Source: JBFHRE01 sp041746105 (GTDB lineage: Bacteria; Actinomycetota; Acidimicrobiia; Spongiisociales; ZC4RG35). Taken from it: a stretch of DNA of 64,000 nucleotides. Each line of letters begins with the position of its first letter. Positions within the stretch are counted from its first letter, which is position 1. The stretch lies in the NCBI GenBank assembly GCA_041746105.1, contig JBGTHP010000025.1:206173-270172 (forward strand). Direction: 5' to 3'. Below the pieces are notes generated by a model that saw nothing but the letters and a program-made list of their open reading frames with translations, was not told the DNA's origin and did not search any database. The translations under genes were made by a program, and so were the position numbers. Shown in pieces: positions 25,420 to 34,110 of this stretch.

Positions 25420-26276
25420 GCAACCAGCTCGACGAAAGAGCCAGAAAGGCCGCAGCTTCTCTCAACGGGACCGTCGCCAGGGCAGACCTGTTGACAGAAT
25501 CCATCCCCGGCTCGGTTGCAAGGCGGGCCCCCCTATGGTCACTGGCTGCGGGTGGTGTGGCGGCAGTCCTGGCGTTGTTCACCGTTTCGTTGTTCCGTGG
25601 TCCCGAGATCGTTGCACCTGCGACGGCAGTGCCCGCCACGACCGTCATCACAACGGCTGCGAGTGTCTCGGAGACTTCCGTTGCGCCGGTCACCACAGCG
25701 GCTCCGGTAACGACGGATGCACCGGTTCCGACGAGCGTTCCCGTCGACACCACAGCGCCTCCCATCAGCATCACCTTCCCTACCCAGGGTCATGTCGCGG
25801 AGGACAAGACGATCACCTTCACCGGCACGACCGAACCAGGCGCGACGGTGAGCGCGGGGATCTATCAAGCCACGGTCAAAGCCGACGGAAACTGGTCGAT
25901 AACCCTCATACTCGATGGGGGAGAGACGGTCGCGCGATTTGTCGCCTCCGATGCAGCGGGCAACAAGGCCGAAGCCTCGGTGACGGTGGTGTACAAAGCA
26001 GAGGTTCCCGTGGCCTCCGAGTTCACTGCACATGCGACATTTGGTCAGTGTGAGCTCGACCCGCCCTATGACGTCTACTACGGCACAACAACACCCGGAT
26101 CGAAGGTGACCGTCACCTCGGACTTCGGTTCAGGGTCCGTCAAAGCCGGTGGGGACGGACATTGGGAACTCAAGGTGGTGTTTGCGTCTGCCCCACCGGG
26201 AAAGACGTTCCTCGTGAACGTGGCCGACGCCTTCGGAGCGTCGAAGAGTTTCGAGTTCGTCTCTCTCGTCGGATGA
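25416..26276 (+). CDS. Membrane-anchored Ig-like protein, candidate anti-sigma/sensor partner
   Basis: 286 residues. A cytoplasmic segment of about 38 residues (SNQLDERARKAAASLNGTVA and following), one transmembrane helix (WSLAAGGVAAVLALFTVSLF), a Thr/Val/Pro-rich stalk, an Ig-like domain (PPISITFPTQGHVAEDKTIT to GNKAEASVTVVYK) and one copy of the module QCELDPPYDVYYG, PGSKVTV, GDGHWELKVVF, APPGKTF. The short cytoplasmic part could bind the sigma factor, although I see no HxxxCxxC zinc motif or standard anti-sigma fold. The outer part is homologous to the secreted protein at 6389-7465. Translation is coupled to the sigma gene. Anti-sigma function is inferred from position and topology. Confidence 0.75.
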   Translation: MSNQLDERARKAAASLNGTVARADLLTESIPGSVARRAPLWSLAAGGVAAVLALFTVSLFRGPEIVAPATAVPATTVITTAASVSETSVAPVTTAAPVTTDAPVPTSVPVDTTAPPISITFPTQGHVAEDKTITFTGTTEPGATVSAGIYQATVKADGNWSITLILDGGETVARFVASDAAGNKAEASVTVVYKAEVPVASEFTAHATFGQCELDPPYDVYYGTTTPGSKVTVTSDFGSGSVKAGGDGHWELKVVFASAPPGKTFLVNVADAFGASKSFEFVSLVG

Positions 26277-26302
26277 CCTGCGCCGCCTGTCGGCAATAGT
26301 CG

Positions 26303-26983
26303 CTACCTCTCCAGATCGAACTCTTCTGCCAACGCCGTGATCAGTGCTGCGGTCACCTCTTTGTGATCGGTCTGTTTCACGTCCGACAAGGCGCCCGCCG
26401 TATCAGGATTCCACGGGAGGTCTAGTGCCGCATAGACCGGTTCAAGTACTCGCCGGATGCCATCTGAGTCATCGACAACGATCACGCCACCGACATGGGC
26501 GGCCCCGGCTATCAAACGCTGGCCAACTCCCATGACCTTGATTCGATGCGAGAGGTTGATGCTGAATGCACCTGGACAATATTCGCCAGGTAGCTCCCCG
26601 ATGTGGGCGTCGAAGCCAAGGGATGTGATTGCCCTATGAACCACCCTGCTGATCGTGTCAAAGCGTTGGGTCACCGAACTTCTGGGATCGGAGGCCGGCA
26701 CCGCCCAGGCGAAAGCGAGTGTGCCGGGGTGAAACACTGCAGCTCGTCCTCCGGCAAGCCGTTCGACCGGGAGGTAACCAAGGGCACGGGCCTCAGCTTT
26801 CGCCCGTTCGTAGCCTGTGGAGAGGGTGTCGTGGCGCCCGAACGCAACAATTGGGGGCGTACGGTGGATTCGAAAGGTTTCCGGATGGGCCCCCGAGGCG
26901 ACGGATTCGAGGACCTGCCGTGACCTGGCGGTCCCTTCATATCCCTCCCCGGAGCCTTCGTCGACCAGGTGTACCGTATGCAT
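26303..26983 (-). CDS. Lipoate-protein ligase/octanoyltransferase family protein
   Basis: 226 residues of the biotin/lipoyl ligase fold. Seen: PPIVAFGRHDTLSTGYE, VERLAGGRAAVFHPGTLAFA (lipoyl-AMP/acyl pocket), GEYCPGAFSIN with a possible nucleophilic Cys, and HRIKVMGVGQRLIAGAAH with the conserved Lys. Such proteins attach lipoate or transfer octanoyl groups to E2 and GcvH lysines. The Cys hints at an acyl-transfer mechanism, but ligase activity cannot be excluded. It ends convergently with the candidate anti-sigma gene. Confidence 0.8.
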   Translation of the reverse strand: MHTVHLVDEGSGEGYEGTARSRQVLESVASGAHPETFRIHRTPPIVAFGRHDTLSTGYERAKAEARALGYLPVERLAGGRAAVFHPGTLAFAWAVPASDPRSSVTQRFDTISRVVHRAITSLGFDAHIGELPGEYCPGAFSINLSHRIKVMGVGQRLIAGAAHVGGVIVVDDSDGIRRVLEPVYAALDLPWNPDTAGALSDVKQTDHKEVTAALITALAEEFDLER

Positions 26984-27020
26984 TCGCCTACCTTATGGGC
27001 GGTTTCGGCAAAGAGGAATG

Positions 27021-27779
27021 ATGGGAACAACACGCACCCTGTGGCTCATGGCAGCGCTATGTGGCGCTTCGATTGGGCTGGCCGCGTGCACTGGAACAGA
27101 TCTGAGCGCTTTGGGGGAGCGATCCTCGGATTGGATCGACGAACCGGTGACCGTGCCCTCGACGATCGCCGTCGAGGTGGTCGAGGTGCTTCCCATGATT
27201 CCCCTTTTTGATGTCACCTGGTACACCGACGATCTTGGTATCCCTGAGACAAATGATCCTGCCTTCATCCTGTCGGTGATCATCAACCGATCGCCGCTCG
27301 GCGACCGGTTCTTGCCTGCGAGCCGGTTCGAGGTGACCGCCCTCATCCCCGATCTGATGTTTCCGTCGACCGTGCCGGCCGAGGTGACCGATATCACGAG
27401 CCAGATCATCCGACCTCCCGGGGTCGAATTCGCTCCGGGCCAGGTTGCAGCCTTTGGTCTGTGGGCCGGCGAACCATACGGCAGTTCTCGCACCGTGGGT
27501 CAGGTGGGCGTGCTCGATGTCGACCTGAGAGCAGAAGGTGCGGCGCCGCCCACCTGCGGAGAGGTCCCCGATTGCGCCAGCCGGATCATCGGTCCCTACT
27601 TGGCGACGTCGACGGTCGACGGCACAGGGACGACCTGGGTTTGGGACGCGGGAGATTTCCGCTACCGGCTCTTCCTCAGGGACGTTTCCGAAGCGGTGGC
27701 AGAAAGCATGATCGCCGGAACAGAACCGCTTGCGAGAGCGTTTCAAGCAGCGACAAGCGCCACAGATCTCGACAGCTAG
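27021..27779 (+). CDS. Putative lipoprotein
   Basis: 252 residues from ATG 27021 (an adjacent ATG at 27018 is possible; AGAGGA lies just upstream). Signal peptide with lipobox: TLWLMAALCGASIGLAAC, lipidated Cys expected in LAAC. The mature part is beta-rich and acidic (VTWYTDDLGIPETNDPAFIL, FAPGQVAAFGLWAG) and contains a Cys pair around PPTCGEVPDCASRI. No family recognised. Followed after 27 bases by an ABC exporter, so it may be an extracytoplasmic partner, although the exporter class does not need one. Confidence 0.75.
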   Translation: MGTTRTLWLMAALCGASIGLAACTGTDLSALGERSSDWIDEPVTVPSTIAVEVVEVLPMIPLFDVTWYTDDLGIPETNDPAFILSVIINRSPLGDRFLPASRFEVTALIPDLMFPSTVPAEVTDITSQIIRPPGVEFAPGQVAAFGLWAGEPYGSSRTVGQVGVLDVDLRAEGAAPPTCGEVPDCASRIIGPYLATSTVDGTGTTWVWDAGDFRYRLFLRDVSEAVAESMIAGTEPLARAFQAATSATDLDS

Positions 27780-27806
27780 CGTCGCGCCGGCGAAAGGACG
27801 AAACGC

Positions 27807-29708
27807 GTGTTCCACTCAGGCGGCTGGTACAGCTACCTGCAATACGACGAAAACCAGGAGAAGCCCGATCTCGACCGGGCGCTTCTTCGCCGCGTTTGGT
27901 CCTACGGGCGTCCCTATCGGCGTGCCCTGCTTGGGACCTTCCTGACGGTTCTGGTGATCAGCGGCCTCCAGGTGGTGCCGCCGATCCTCACCAAACAGAT
28001 TGTGGACTTTGCAATCCCGCAGAAGGATCTGGGTCTGCTGACGATCCTCGGGATCGGGATGGTGGCGGTCCCCTTGATCTCTTCGCTCGTGGGCATCGCC
28101 CAGCGCTGGTGGTCATCACGGGCCGGCGAGGGAATCATTTTCGATCTCCGACGAGAGCTCTATCGACACCTCCAGACGATGTCGTTGCGCTTCTTCACCG
28201 CCACCAAGACCGGAGAACTCATCTCCCGGCTCAACAGTGATGTCGTCGGCGCTCAGCAGGCGATTACCGGCACCTTTGTCTCGATCCTGTCCAACGTCGT
28301 GTCTGTCGTATTTATCTTGGCGGTGATGATCAATTCGAGCATCACGCTCACTTTGCTCGGTTTGGCTGCCCTGCCGCTGTTCATCCTTCCGGCCCGCAGG
28401 GTGGCTCGGGCGTACCGCAAGATCACCGAGGAGCAGATGGAGCACAACGCCACGATGTCGGCGATCCTGTCCGAGACCTTCAACGTGAGCGGCGCCCTTT
28501 TGGTGAAGCTGTTCGGCCGCGCCGACGACGAGAGCCGCAAGTTCTCGCGAGAGGCCGGGATGGTGAGGGATCTCGGGGTGCGCAGGGCGATGATCGGCAG
28601 GTGGTTTTTTGCCGCGCTCGGGCTGGTCTCGGCGGTCGGCACCGGCCTCGTGTTGTGGGTGGGCGGATACCTGGTCATCAACGGCGGGTTCACAATTGGC
28701 GACGTGATCATGTTTTCAACCCTGCTGGCCCAGCTCTATGGGCCGCTTTCGGCAATCTCCAACACCAGGGTTGAGTTTGCCTCGTCACTGGTCTCTTTCT
28801 CGAGAGTCTTCGAGATCCTCGATCTGGAAACCGATCTCCCCTCGCCCGTGGATCCGAAGCCCATGGGTCAGGTGAAAGGCGCGATCGCTTTCGAGAACGT
28901 GTGGTTTACGTATGCATCTGACGGGCTCGAGGGACTGGAGGGTGTCAAGCGCTTCAAACTGTGGGGGAGTGGAGGCACGCAGGAGGGAGCGGCCCCTTCA
29001 GTGGCTTCGTCACGTGGCTGGGCACTGGAGGACGTCTCTTTGCGGGTAGAGCCCGGTCAGTTGGTCGCGCTGGTGGGCCCGAGTGGCGCCGGGAAGACCA
29101 CTATGAGCTACCTACTGCCGAGGCTGTATGACGTTTCCAAAGGTCGGATCACGATCGACGGCGTCGATGTGCGAGAGGTCGACCCAAACGATCTGTCGGC
29201 CCAGATCGGGGTCGTAACCCAGGAGACATACCTCTTTCACGACACAGTCGCAGCCAATCTCCGCTACGCCAAGCCTGACGCAACCCAAAAAGAACTGGAA
29301 GCAGCCAGTGAGGCCGCCAATATCCATGAGCTCATCTCCGGGCTCGAGCGCGGGTACGAAACAGTGGTCGGCGAGCGGGGGTATCGGTTCTCGGGAGGAG
29401 AGAAGCAGCGCATGGCGATCGCCAGGGTCATCCTCAAGGATCCTCGCATTTTGGTTCTGGACGAGGCGACTTCGCATCTCGACACGAGATCGGAAGCTCT
29501 GATCCAGGAGGCTCTGGAGCGGCTCCTGGTGGGACGCACGGCGGTGGTCATCGCTCATCGCCTTTCAACCGTCCGATCGGCCGATCAGATCCTGGTTCTG
29601 GACCGGGGCAAGTTGGTGGAACGAGGCAACCACGCAGAACTGGTCGCCCGCAACGGGCTGTACAGCGTTCTTCATCGCACCCAGTTCGCCGACCGGACTC
29701 CTGCGTGA
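27807..29708 (+). CDS. ABC exporter, fused permease and ATPase
   Basis: 633 residues from GTG 27807, with AAAGGA upstream. N-terminal six-helix exporter domain (about 30-330, including LVISGLQVVPPILTKQIVDF). Nucleotide-binding domain from about 350: VGPSGAGKTTMSYLLPR (Walker A), Q loop VVTQETYLF, signature FSGGEKQRMAIAR, Walker B ILVLDEATSHLD, and HRLSTVRSADQI with the switch His. An insertion of about 35 residues (GLEGLEGVKRFKLWGSGGTQ and following) interrupts the first strands of the ATPase domain. It works as a homo- or heterodimer; the exported substrate is unknown. Its stop overlaps the next start as GTGA. Confidence 0.9.
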   Translation: MFHSGGWYSYLQYDENQEKPDLDRALLRRVWSYGRPYRRALLGTFLTVLVISGLQVVPPILTKQIVDFAIPQKDLGLLTILGIGMVAVPLISSLVGIAQRWWSSRAGEGIIFDLRRELYRHLQTMSLRFFTATKTGELISRLNSDVVGAQQAITGTFVSILSNVVSVVFILAVMINSSITLTLLGLAALPLFILPARRVARAYRKITEEQMEHNATMSAILSETFNVSGALLVKLFGRADDESRKFSREAGMVRDLGVRRAMIGRWFFAALGLVSAVGTGLVLWVGGYLVINGGFTIGDVIMFSTLLAQLYGPLSAISNTRVEFASSLVSFSRVFEILDLETDLPSPVDPKPMGQVKGAIAFENVWFTYASDGLEGLEGVKRFKLWGSGGTQEGAAPSVASSRGWALEDVSLRVEPGQLVALVGPSGAGKTTMSYLLPRLYDVSKGRITIDGVDVREVDPNDLSAQIGVVTQETYLFHDTVAANLRYAKPDATQKELEAASEAANIHELISGLERGYETVVGERGYRFSGGEKQRMAIARVILKDPRILVLDEATSHLDTRSEALIQEALERLLVGRTAVVIAHRLSTVRSADQILVLDRGKLVERGNHAELVARNGLYSVLHRTQFADRTPA

Positions 29709-30622
29709 CGATCGGCAGAGCCGATGTCGAGGAAGCGACGCGGCGGATTGCTGGCCGGGTTCGGCGAACGCCGTTCATCGAGGTGGAGGTAAATCGGCGT
29801 CCGCTGACCCTCAAGTTGGAGTTGCTCCAGGTGACTGGCTCGTTCAAGCCACGTGGAGCTTTCAACCGGGTCTTGTCAGAGTTTTCGCTTCCGGAGGCCG
29901 GGCTCATCGCTGCCTCGGGTGGCAATCATGGTGCCGCCGTCGCATATGTCGGCGCCAGTCTGGGGCTCCCGGTCGAAGTTTTCGTTCCCGAGGTGACGCC
30001 TGCGATCAAGCGGGAACGAATCGCCGAGTTCGGGGCCAAAGTTGTGGTGGGTGGTACCCACTACCCGGATGCGTTGCTCGCATCTCAGGAGCGCGCCGCC
30101 GTTTCTGGCGCTCTCGAGATCCATGCGTACAACCACCCGGCCATCGTTGCCGGCCAGGGCACAATGGCCGCAGAGATCGCCGAACAGGTGCCCGACGTCT
30201 CAACTGTTGTCATGGCCGTCGGGGGTGGCGGTTTTATTGCCGGGGCCGCGTCCTATTTCGAGGGTGGGATCAGACTGCGTGCGGTCGAACCGGAAGGTTC
30301 GTGCGCACTCCACGCGGCGCTGGAGGCGGGTGAGCCGGTCCCGGTCTCGATCGCCAGCGTCGCCGCCGATTCCCTTGGGTCGTCGCCGATCGGATCGGTG
30401 CCGTTTGCGGCCATCCAGGGGCGGATCGACGGCGTGTCCCTCGTCTCCGACCAGGACATCGTGGAGGCCCAACGTTGGCTCTGGTCCAATCTCCGTCTTG
30501 TCGCCGAACCGGGCGGGGCGGCGGCACTGGCATCGATACTTTCAGGTCGATTCGATCCGCCGCCCGGTCGAGTGGTCGTGGTGGTCTGCGGGGCGAACAC
30601 CGATCCCGCATCGGTCGTCTGA
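29705..30622 (+). CDS. PLP-dependent threonine/serine dehydratase-like protein
   Basis: 305 residues of the fold-type II PLP family. ELLQVTGSFKPRGAFNRVL contains the PLP Lys, then AASGGNHGAAVAYVGASLGL and the Gly-rich phosphate loop VVMAVGGGGFIAG. No C-terminal regulatory ACT domain, so it resembles catabolic threonine/serine dehydratases. Start GTG 29705 overlaps the ABC exporter stop by four bases, so the two are coupled, an unexplained partnership. Confidence 0.85.
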   Translation: MTIGRADVEEATRRIAGRVRRTPFIEVEVNRRPLTLKLELLQVTGSFKPRGAFNRVLSEFSLPEAGLIAASGGNHGAAVAYVGASLGLPVEVFVPEVTPAIKRERIAEFGAKVVVGGTHYPDALLASQERAAVSGALEIHAYNHPAIVAGQGTMAAEIAEQVPDVSTVVMAVGGGGFIAGAASYFEGGIRLRAVEPEGSCALHAALEAGEPVPVSIASVAADSLGSSPIGSVPFAAIQGRIDGVSLVSDQDIVEAQRWLWSNLRLVAEPGGAAALASILSGRFDPPPGRVVVVVCGANTDPASVV

Positions 30623-30627
30623 TCGGT

Positions 30628-31014
30628 TCACGCCGGCGTTGGTGCGGTATCACGCATCAGGTTGCGGGCGAGTAGAGGATCGCATGGGCAGAGGAGCAGG
30701 TGTTCTCCATCGTGGGAGATCCACATGCCCGACATGGCCCGCAGCCACGAGTTGGCAGGCAGTCTGCGAAGCCACGATCGCTCGCGTGTTGTAGGCGGGA
30801 CATACAGAAGAGTCACACCTGCGGGAGCTCCAAGAGCGGGTAGGGATCCCACAAGGTCAAAGCGGCCAAACAGCCTCGCCATCGCCACTTCGGGATCGAT
30901 TGGCTCGCCTCCGTCGAACCACTCGAGTTCTCCAGAGTCGGTGCAGTACTCGACGTCGATCGGCCCCACCTCGATGCGTTCGTGAGTGCAGTGTTGAGGG
31001 CTCGAATTGCTCAT
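30628..31014 (-). CDS. Hypothetical protein
   Basis: 128 residues from ATG 31014, which opens with SNSSPQHCTHERIEVGPIDV. Soluble, mixed alpha/beta, with a possible LLYVPPTTRERSWLRRLP segment and a closing HDGEHLLLCPCDPLLARNLM. Four Cys but no spacing typical of a zinc site. No family recognised. It lies downstream of a USP gene on the same strand (38-base gap) and ends five bases from the convergent dehydratase. Confidence 0.6.
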   Translation of the reverse strand: MSNSSPQHCTHERIEVGPIDVEYCTDSGELEWFDGGEPIDPEVAMARLFGRFDLVGSLPALGAPAGVTLLYVPPTTRERSWLRRLPANSWLRAMSGMWISHDGEHLLLCPCDPLLARNLMRDTAPTPA

Positions 31015-31052
31015 GTCGAAACCGTACGAGACGGGTACGACAAATACTGACC

Positions 31053-31571
31053 TCAGAGCTCGATTCTCTGGATCTCCCCCGTGTCCTCCAACCGAAGCGC
31101 CGGCATGAGAAGAAGGGGGCAAGCCGTCCGCTCCATCACCCTCGCGGACACACTCGTCCACGCCTGCTCGGTGAAAAGGCGTCTCGTGGCCCCCATGATC
31201 ACCAGGTCGGAGCGCATGGTTGCCGCCGTGGCCAGAATCGCGTCCACGGTGTTGGCTCCTTCGACAAAACGTGAGCTTGGAGTGCGCCCGATCGAGCGCA
31301 GCACCGACATCATCGGCTCGACCACCCTACGGCCCCGCTCCTCGAGGTAGGCGAGGGCCTTGAGTTCGGCTGTGTGAGAGTCAAGGCTGGCGTCGTCGAG
31401 AAAAGATCGTCGTTCGTCTTCATCCATGGAGTCGAGGAAAGTACGGGGGACCTCGATCACGGTCATCACCGTGACGGTTCCGTTTTCGCCGAGCAATTGT
31501 TCGCACAACGCTGCAGTCGGGGACGGGTTGAGCACGCCGGATGTGGCGATGAGGATGTCCACACGGTGCAC
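31053..31571 (-). CDS. Universal stress protein family
   Basis: 172 residues from GTG 31571, single USP domain. It opens with HRVDILIATSGVLNPSPTAA and ends with SDLVIMGATRRLFTEQAWTS followed by SARVMERTACPLLLMPA. The C-terminal ATP-binding motif G-x2-G-x9-G-(S/T) is degenerate: the first Gly of GATRR is kept but later Gly are replaced, so this copy may not bind ATP. Divergent from the flavin reductase gene with about 65 bases between starts. Confidence 0.8.
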   Translation of the reverse strand: MHRVDILIATSGVLNPSPTAALCEQLLGENGTVTVMTVIEVPRTFLDSMDEDERRSFLDDASLDSHTAELKALAYLEERGRRVVEPMMSVLRSIGRTPSSRFVEGANTVDAILATAATMRSDLVIMGATRRLFTEQAWTSVSARVMERTACPLLLMPALRLEDTGEIQRIEL

Positions 31572-31636
31572 ATTAGGTCCCCGTGCACATTGTTCGTCGA
31601 ACGGTAGTCTCGCGGGCTAGCGAGATTTGGAGAGCA

Positions 31637-32140
31637 ATGACCGTGGAAGACGAGGTTCTCAACAAGGTGACCTGGAAGATTCCGAACGCGCTGGCGCTGG
31701 TCGGCTCCAGGCACGGTGACGAGTGGAACGGCATGACCACATCGTGGATAATGCAGGTCTCGATGGAGCCGGTGTTGATCGCCATCGCAGTAGACAACAA
31801 GGCGGTCACGCACCGATTGATCGGCGAAAGCCGGGCATTCAGCGTCAATTTGTGGTCGTCGGAGGACACCAAGATCTTCGTCAAGTTCAGCAAGCCGGCA
31901 ACGTATGACGACGGGACACTCAACGAACGCCCGGTGACAACGGCGTCCACCGGTGCTCCTATCTTCTCAGAAGCGATTGCCTGGATGGATTGCGAAGTGC
32001 GTTCGGACATCGACTACGGAACTCACACTCTGTTCGTCGGCGAGGTAGTTGATGCAGGTATCCGCGATGACGAAACACGGGCCGCCGCGATTTCCGACAC
32101 CCGAATGAAGTACGGCGGTGTGAAGCGGGGTGGACATTGA
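31637..32140 (+). CDS. Flavin reductase-like (FMN-binding split barrel) protein
   Basis: 167 residues. Typical flavin-reductase blocks: ALALVGSRHGDEWNGMTTSW, SMEPVLIAIAVDNKAVTHRL, ESRAFSVNLWSSED and a late YGTHTLFVGEVVDAG. Members reduce FMN/FAD with NAD(P)H, often supplying a monooxygenase. Start ATG 31637 has GGAGAG just upstream. No obvious monooxygenase gene is adjacent; a short-chain dehydrogenase follows after 63 bases. Confidence 0.85.
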   Translation: MTVEDEVLNKVTWKIPNALALVGSRHGDEWNGMTTSWIMQVSMEPVLIAIAVDNKAVTHRLIGESRAFSVNLWSSEDTKIFVKFSKPATYDDGTLNERPVTTASTGAPIFSEAIAWMDCEVRSDIDYGTHTLFVGEVVDAGIRDDETRAAAISDTRMKYGGVKRGGH

Positions 32141-32203
32141 GTCATCGTTTTCCCCGGCGTCACCGACGGACGGCGGTCGCCGTTGGAACGAGAGGCTCCG
32201 GTC

Positions 32204-32968
32204 GTGGCTGTTGAGACCAAGGTGGCAATCGTCACCGGTGCCAGTCGCGGCATCGGGCATGCCACGGCGGCCGAGTTGCTCGCTGCCGGCGCCAAAGGGG
32301 TCACCATCACCGGGAGAAAATCCGACACGCTGGAGCAGGCCGCGGCGGAGCTGGTGTCGCAAGGGTTCGCCGCCGACAGAGTCCTGGCGGTAGCAGCCAG
32401 AGCAGACTCGGAGGAAGACGCAGATCGTGCGGTGTCTGCCACGATCGAACGATTCGGATCGCTCGACATCCTGGTCAACAATGCCGGGACCAATCCTTCG
32501 CCCGGACCGTTGATGGAGGTAGAACTGGGAGCGATCGACAAGACCTGGGCTGTGAACCAGAGGGGCCCGCTGCTCTGGACGCGGGCAGCATGGCGAGAAT
32601 GGATGAGTGCACACGGTGGTTGTGTGGTGAATGTTGCGTCCGTTGGCGGTCTCAGGCCCGCTCCGGTCTTGGGGGCCTACAACATCTCAAAAGCAGCACT
32701 GGTGTTCATGACCCACCAACTGGCATTCGAACTGGCTCCAGACATTCGAGTCAACGCGGTCGCTCCTGCCGTTGTAAAAACTCGGCTGTCTGAGATGTTG
32801 TGGAGCGGCAACGAGGAATCGGCGGCCGCGACCCATCCCCTCAACCGATTGGGTGAAACCAGTGATGTCGCCAAGGCGATCACTTTCCTTTGTGAATCCG
32901 ACTGGATCACCGGTGTCGTCCTGCCGGTCGATGGTGGCGTTGTTGGAGCTTCGGCGAGCATGGGATGA
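32204..32968 (+). CDS. Short-chain dehydrogenase/reductase
   Basis: 254 residues from GTG 32204 (TTG 32183 is the upstream limit). Classical SDR: VAIVTGASRGIGHA (TGxxxGxG), NNAG, catalytic Ser in VVNVASVGG, YNISK (Y-x3-K) and a closing LPVDGGVVG. Substrate unknown. Its stop overlaps the cofG start as ATGA, so it is coupled to the F420 genes and might be expressed with them; a role in F420 biosynthesis is not known for this family. Confidence 0.88.
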   Translation: MAVETKVAIVTGASRGIGHATAAELLAAGAKGVTITGRKSDTLEQAAAELVSQGFAADRVLAVAARADSEEDADRAVSATIERFGSLDILVNNAGTNPSPGPLMEVELGAIDKTWAVNQRGPLLWTRAAWREWMSAHGGCVVNVASVGGLRPAPVLGAYNISKAALVFMTHQLAFELAPDIRVNAVAPAVVKTRLSEMLWSGNEESAAATHPLNRLGETSDVAKAITFLCESDWITGVVLPVDGGVVGASASMG

Positions 32969-34110
32969 ACAAGCACCCCGCACCCGATCGGGAGTTGGCC
33001 ATCGAGTATCTCGATGGCAGTCGCGACGCCAAAGGTTTGTTGACCGAGGCCAGGAGGCTGCGCGACGAGGGCAAGGGAAAGGTCGTCACCTACAGCCGCA
33101 AGGTGTTTGTGCCGCTGACGACGTTGTGTCGTGATTCTTGTTCGTATTGCACCTTTGCCAAGCCGCCCGGGGCGGGCGGGATGTATCTGGAGCCGGAGGA
33201 GGTGATGGCGGTTGCTTCTGCCGGTGAGGAACAGAAATGTACTGAAGCGCTGTTCACGCTCGGAGACCAGCCGGAAGCTCGCTGGCCCCAGGCACGAGAG
33301 TTCTTGGCCAGGCACGGCCACCAAACCACTTTGGGCTACGTCAAGGAGATGACCGAACTGGTGAACAGCCAGACCTCCCTGTTTCCCCATGCCAATCCAG
33401 GGGTGATGGATGACACGACGATCCTGGGACTTCGACCCTCCAACCCCAGCATGGGTCTGATGCTCGAAAACATCTCAGTGCGACTCCAGGAGGCGGGAAT
33501 GCCCCATCACGGCGATTCCGACAAGGCGCCGGCGGTCAGAGTTGCCACGATCTCCGCAGCCGGGCGGCAAGGTGTGCCGTTCACAACCGGGATTCTCGTT
33601 GGCATTGGCGAGAACAACTCGGAGATCGTGGACTCCATCCTGGCAATCGCGGCCTTGAACGCGGAGTACGGTCACATCCAGGAGGTCATCGTTCAGAACT
33701 TCCGGGCAAAGGCCGACACCAGAATGCGTGGTCACGCCGAGCCGGTGCCGGCCTGGTTGGTGCGAGTGGTCGCGGTCACGAGGTGGCTGCTCGGTGCCAC
33801 GATGAACATTCAGGTTCCGCCGAATCTCACTGACAGGTTCGAGGCGTATCTCGATGCAGGGATCAATGACTGGGGCGGTGTCTCGCCGTTGACGATCGAC
33901 TGGGTCAACCCTGAGGCGCCGTGGCCACATCTCGACGAGTTGGCGGCCAGGAGCAAGGATGCCGGCTTCGAGCTGCGACCCAGACTCCCGGTCTACCCAG
34001 AATTCATCGGAGAGTCGTGGCTGGACAAGGACATGTATGCCAAGGTTCTGGCTGCCACCGATCGTGATGGTTACGCCATGGCGCCACAAACACAGGAGTT
34101 GACGACGTGA
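32965..34110 (+). CDS. cofG: 7,8-didemethyl-8-hydroxy-5-deazariboflavin synthase, CofG subunit
   Basis: 381 residues, radical-SAM enzyme. PLTTLCRDSCSYCTFAKPPG holds the C-x3-C-x2-C cluster. It then shows GDQPEARWPQAREFLARHGH, HANPGVM, SNPSMGLMLE, PFTTGILVGIGEN and NIQVPPNLTDRFEAYLDAGI followed by NDWGGVSPLTIDWVNPE, all characteristic of CofG. With CofH it builds the deazaflavin ring of F420 from tyrosine and the ribityl-uracil intermediate. In mycobacteria and streptomycetes the two are fused as FbiC; here they are separate genes overlapping by four bases. Confidence 0.95.
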   Translation: MNKHPAPDRELAIEYLDGSRDAKGLLTEARRLRDEGKGKVVTYSRKVFVPLTTLCRDSCSYCTFAKPPGAGGMYLEPEEVMAVASAGEEQKCTEALFTLGDQPEARWPQAREFLARHGHQTTLGYVKEMTELVNSQTSLFPHANPGVMDDTTILGLRPSNPSMGLMLENISVRLQEAGMPHHGDSDKAPAVRVATISAAGRQGVPFTTGILVGIGENNSEIVDSILAIAALNAEYGHIQEVIVQNFRAKADTRMRGHAEPVPAWLVRVVAVTRWLLGATMNIQVPPNLTDRFEAYLDAGINDWGGVSPLTIDWVNPEAPWPHLDELAARSKDAGFELRPRLPVYPEFIGESWLDKDMYAKVLAATDRDGYAMAPQTQELTT

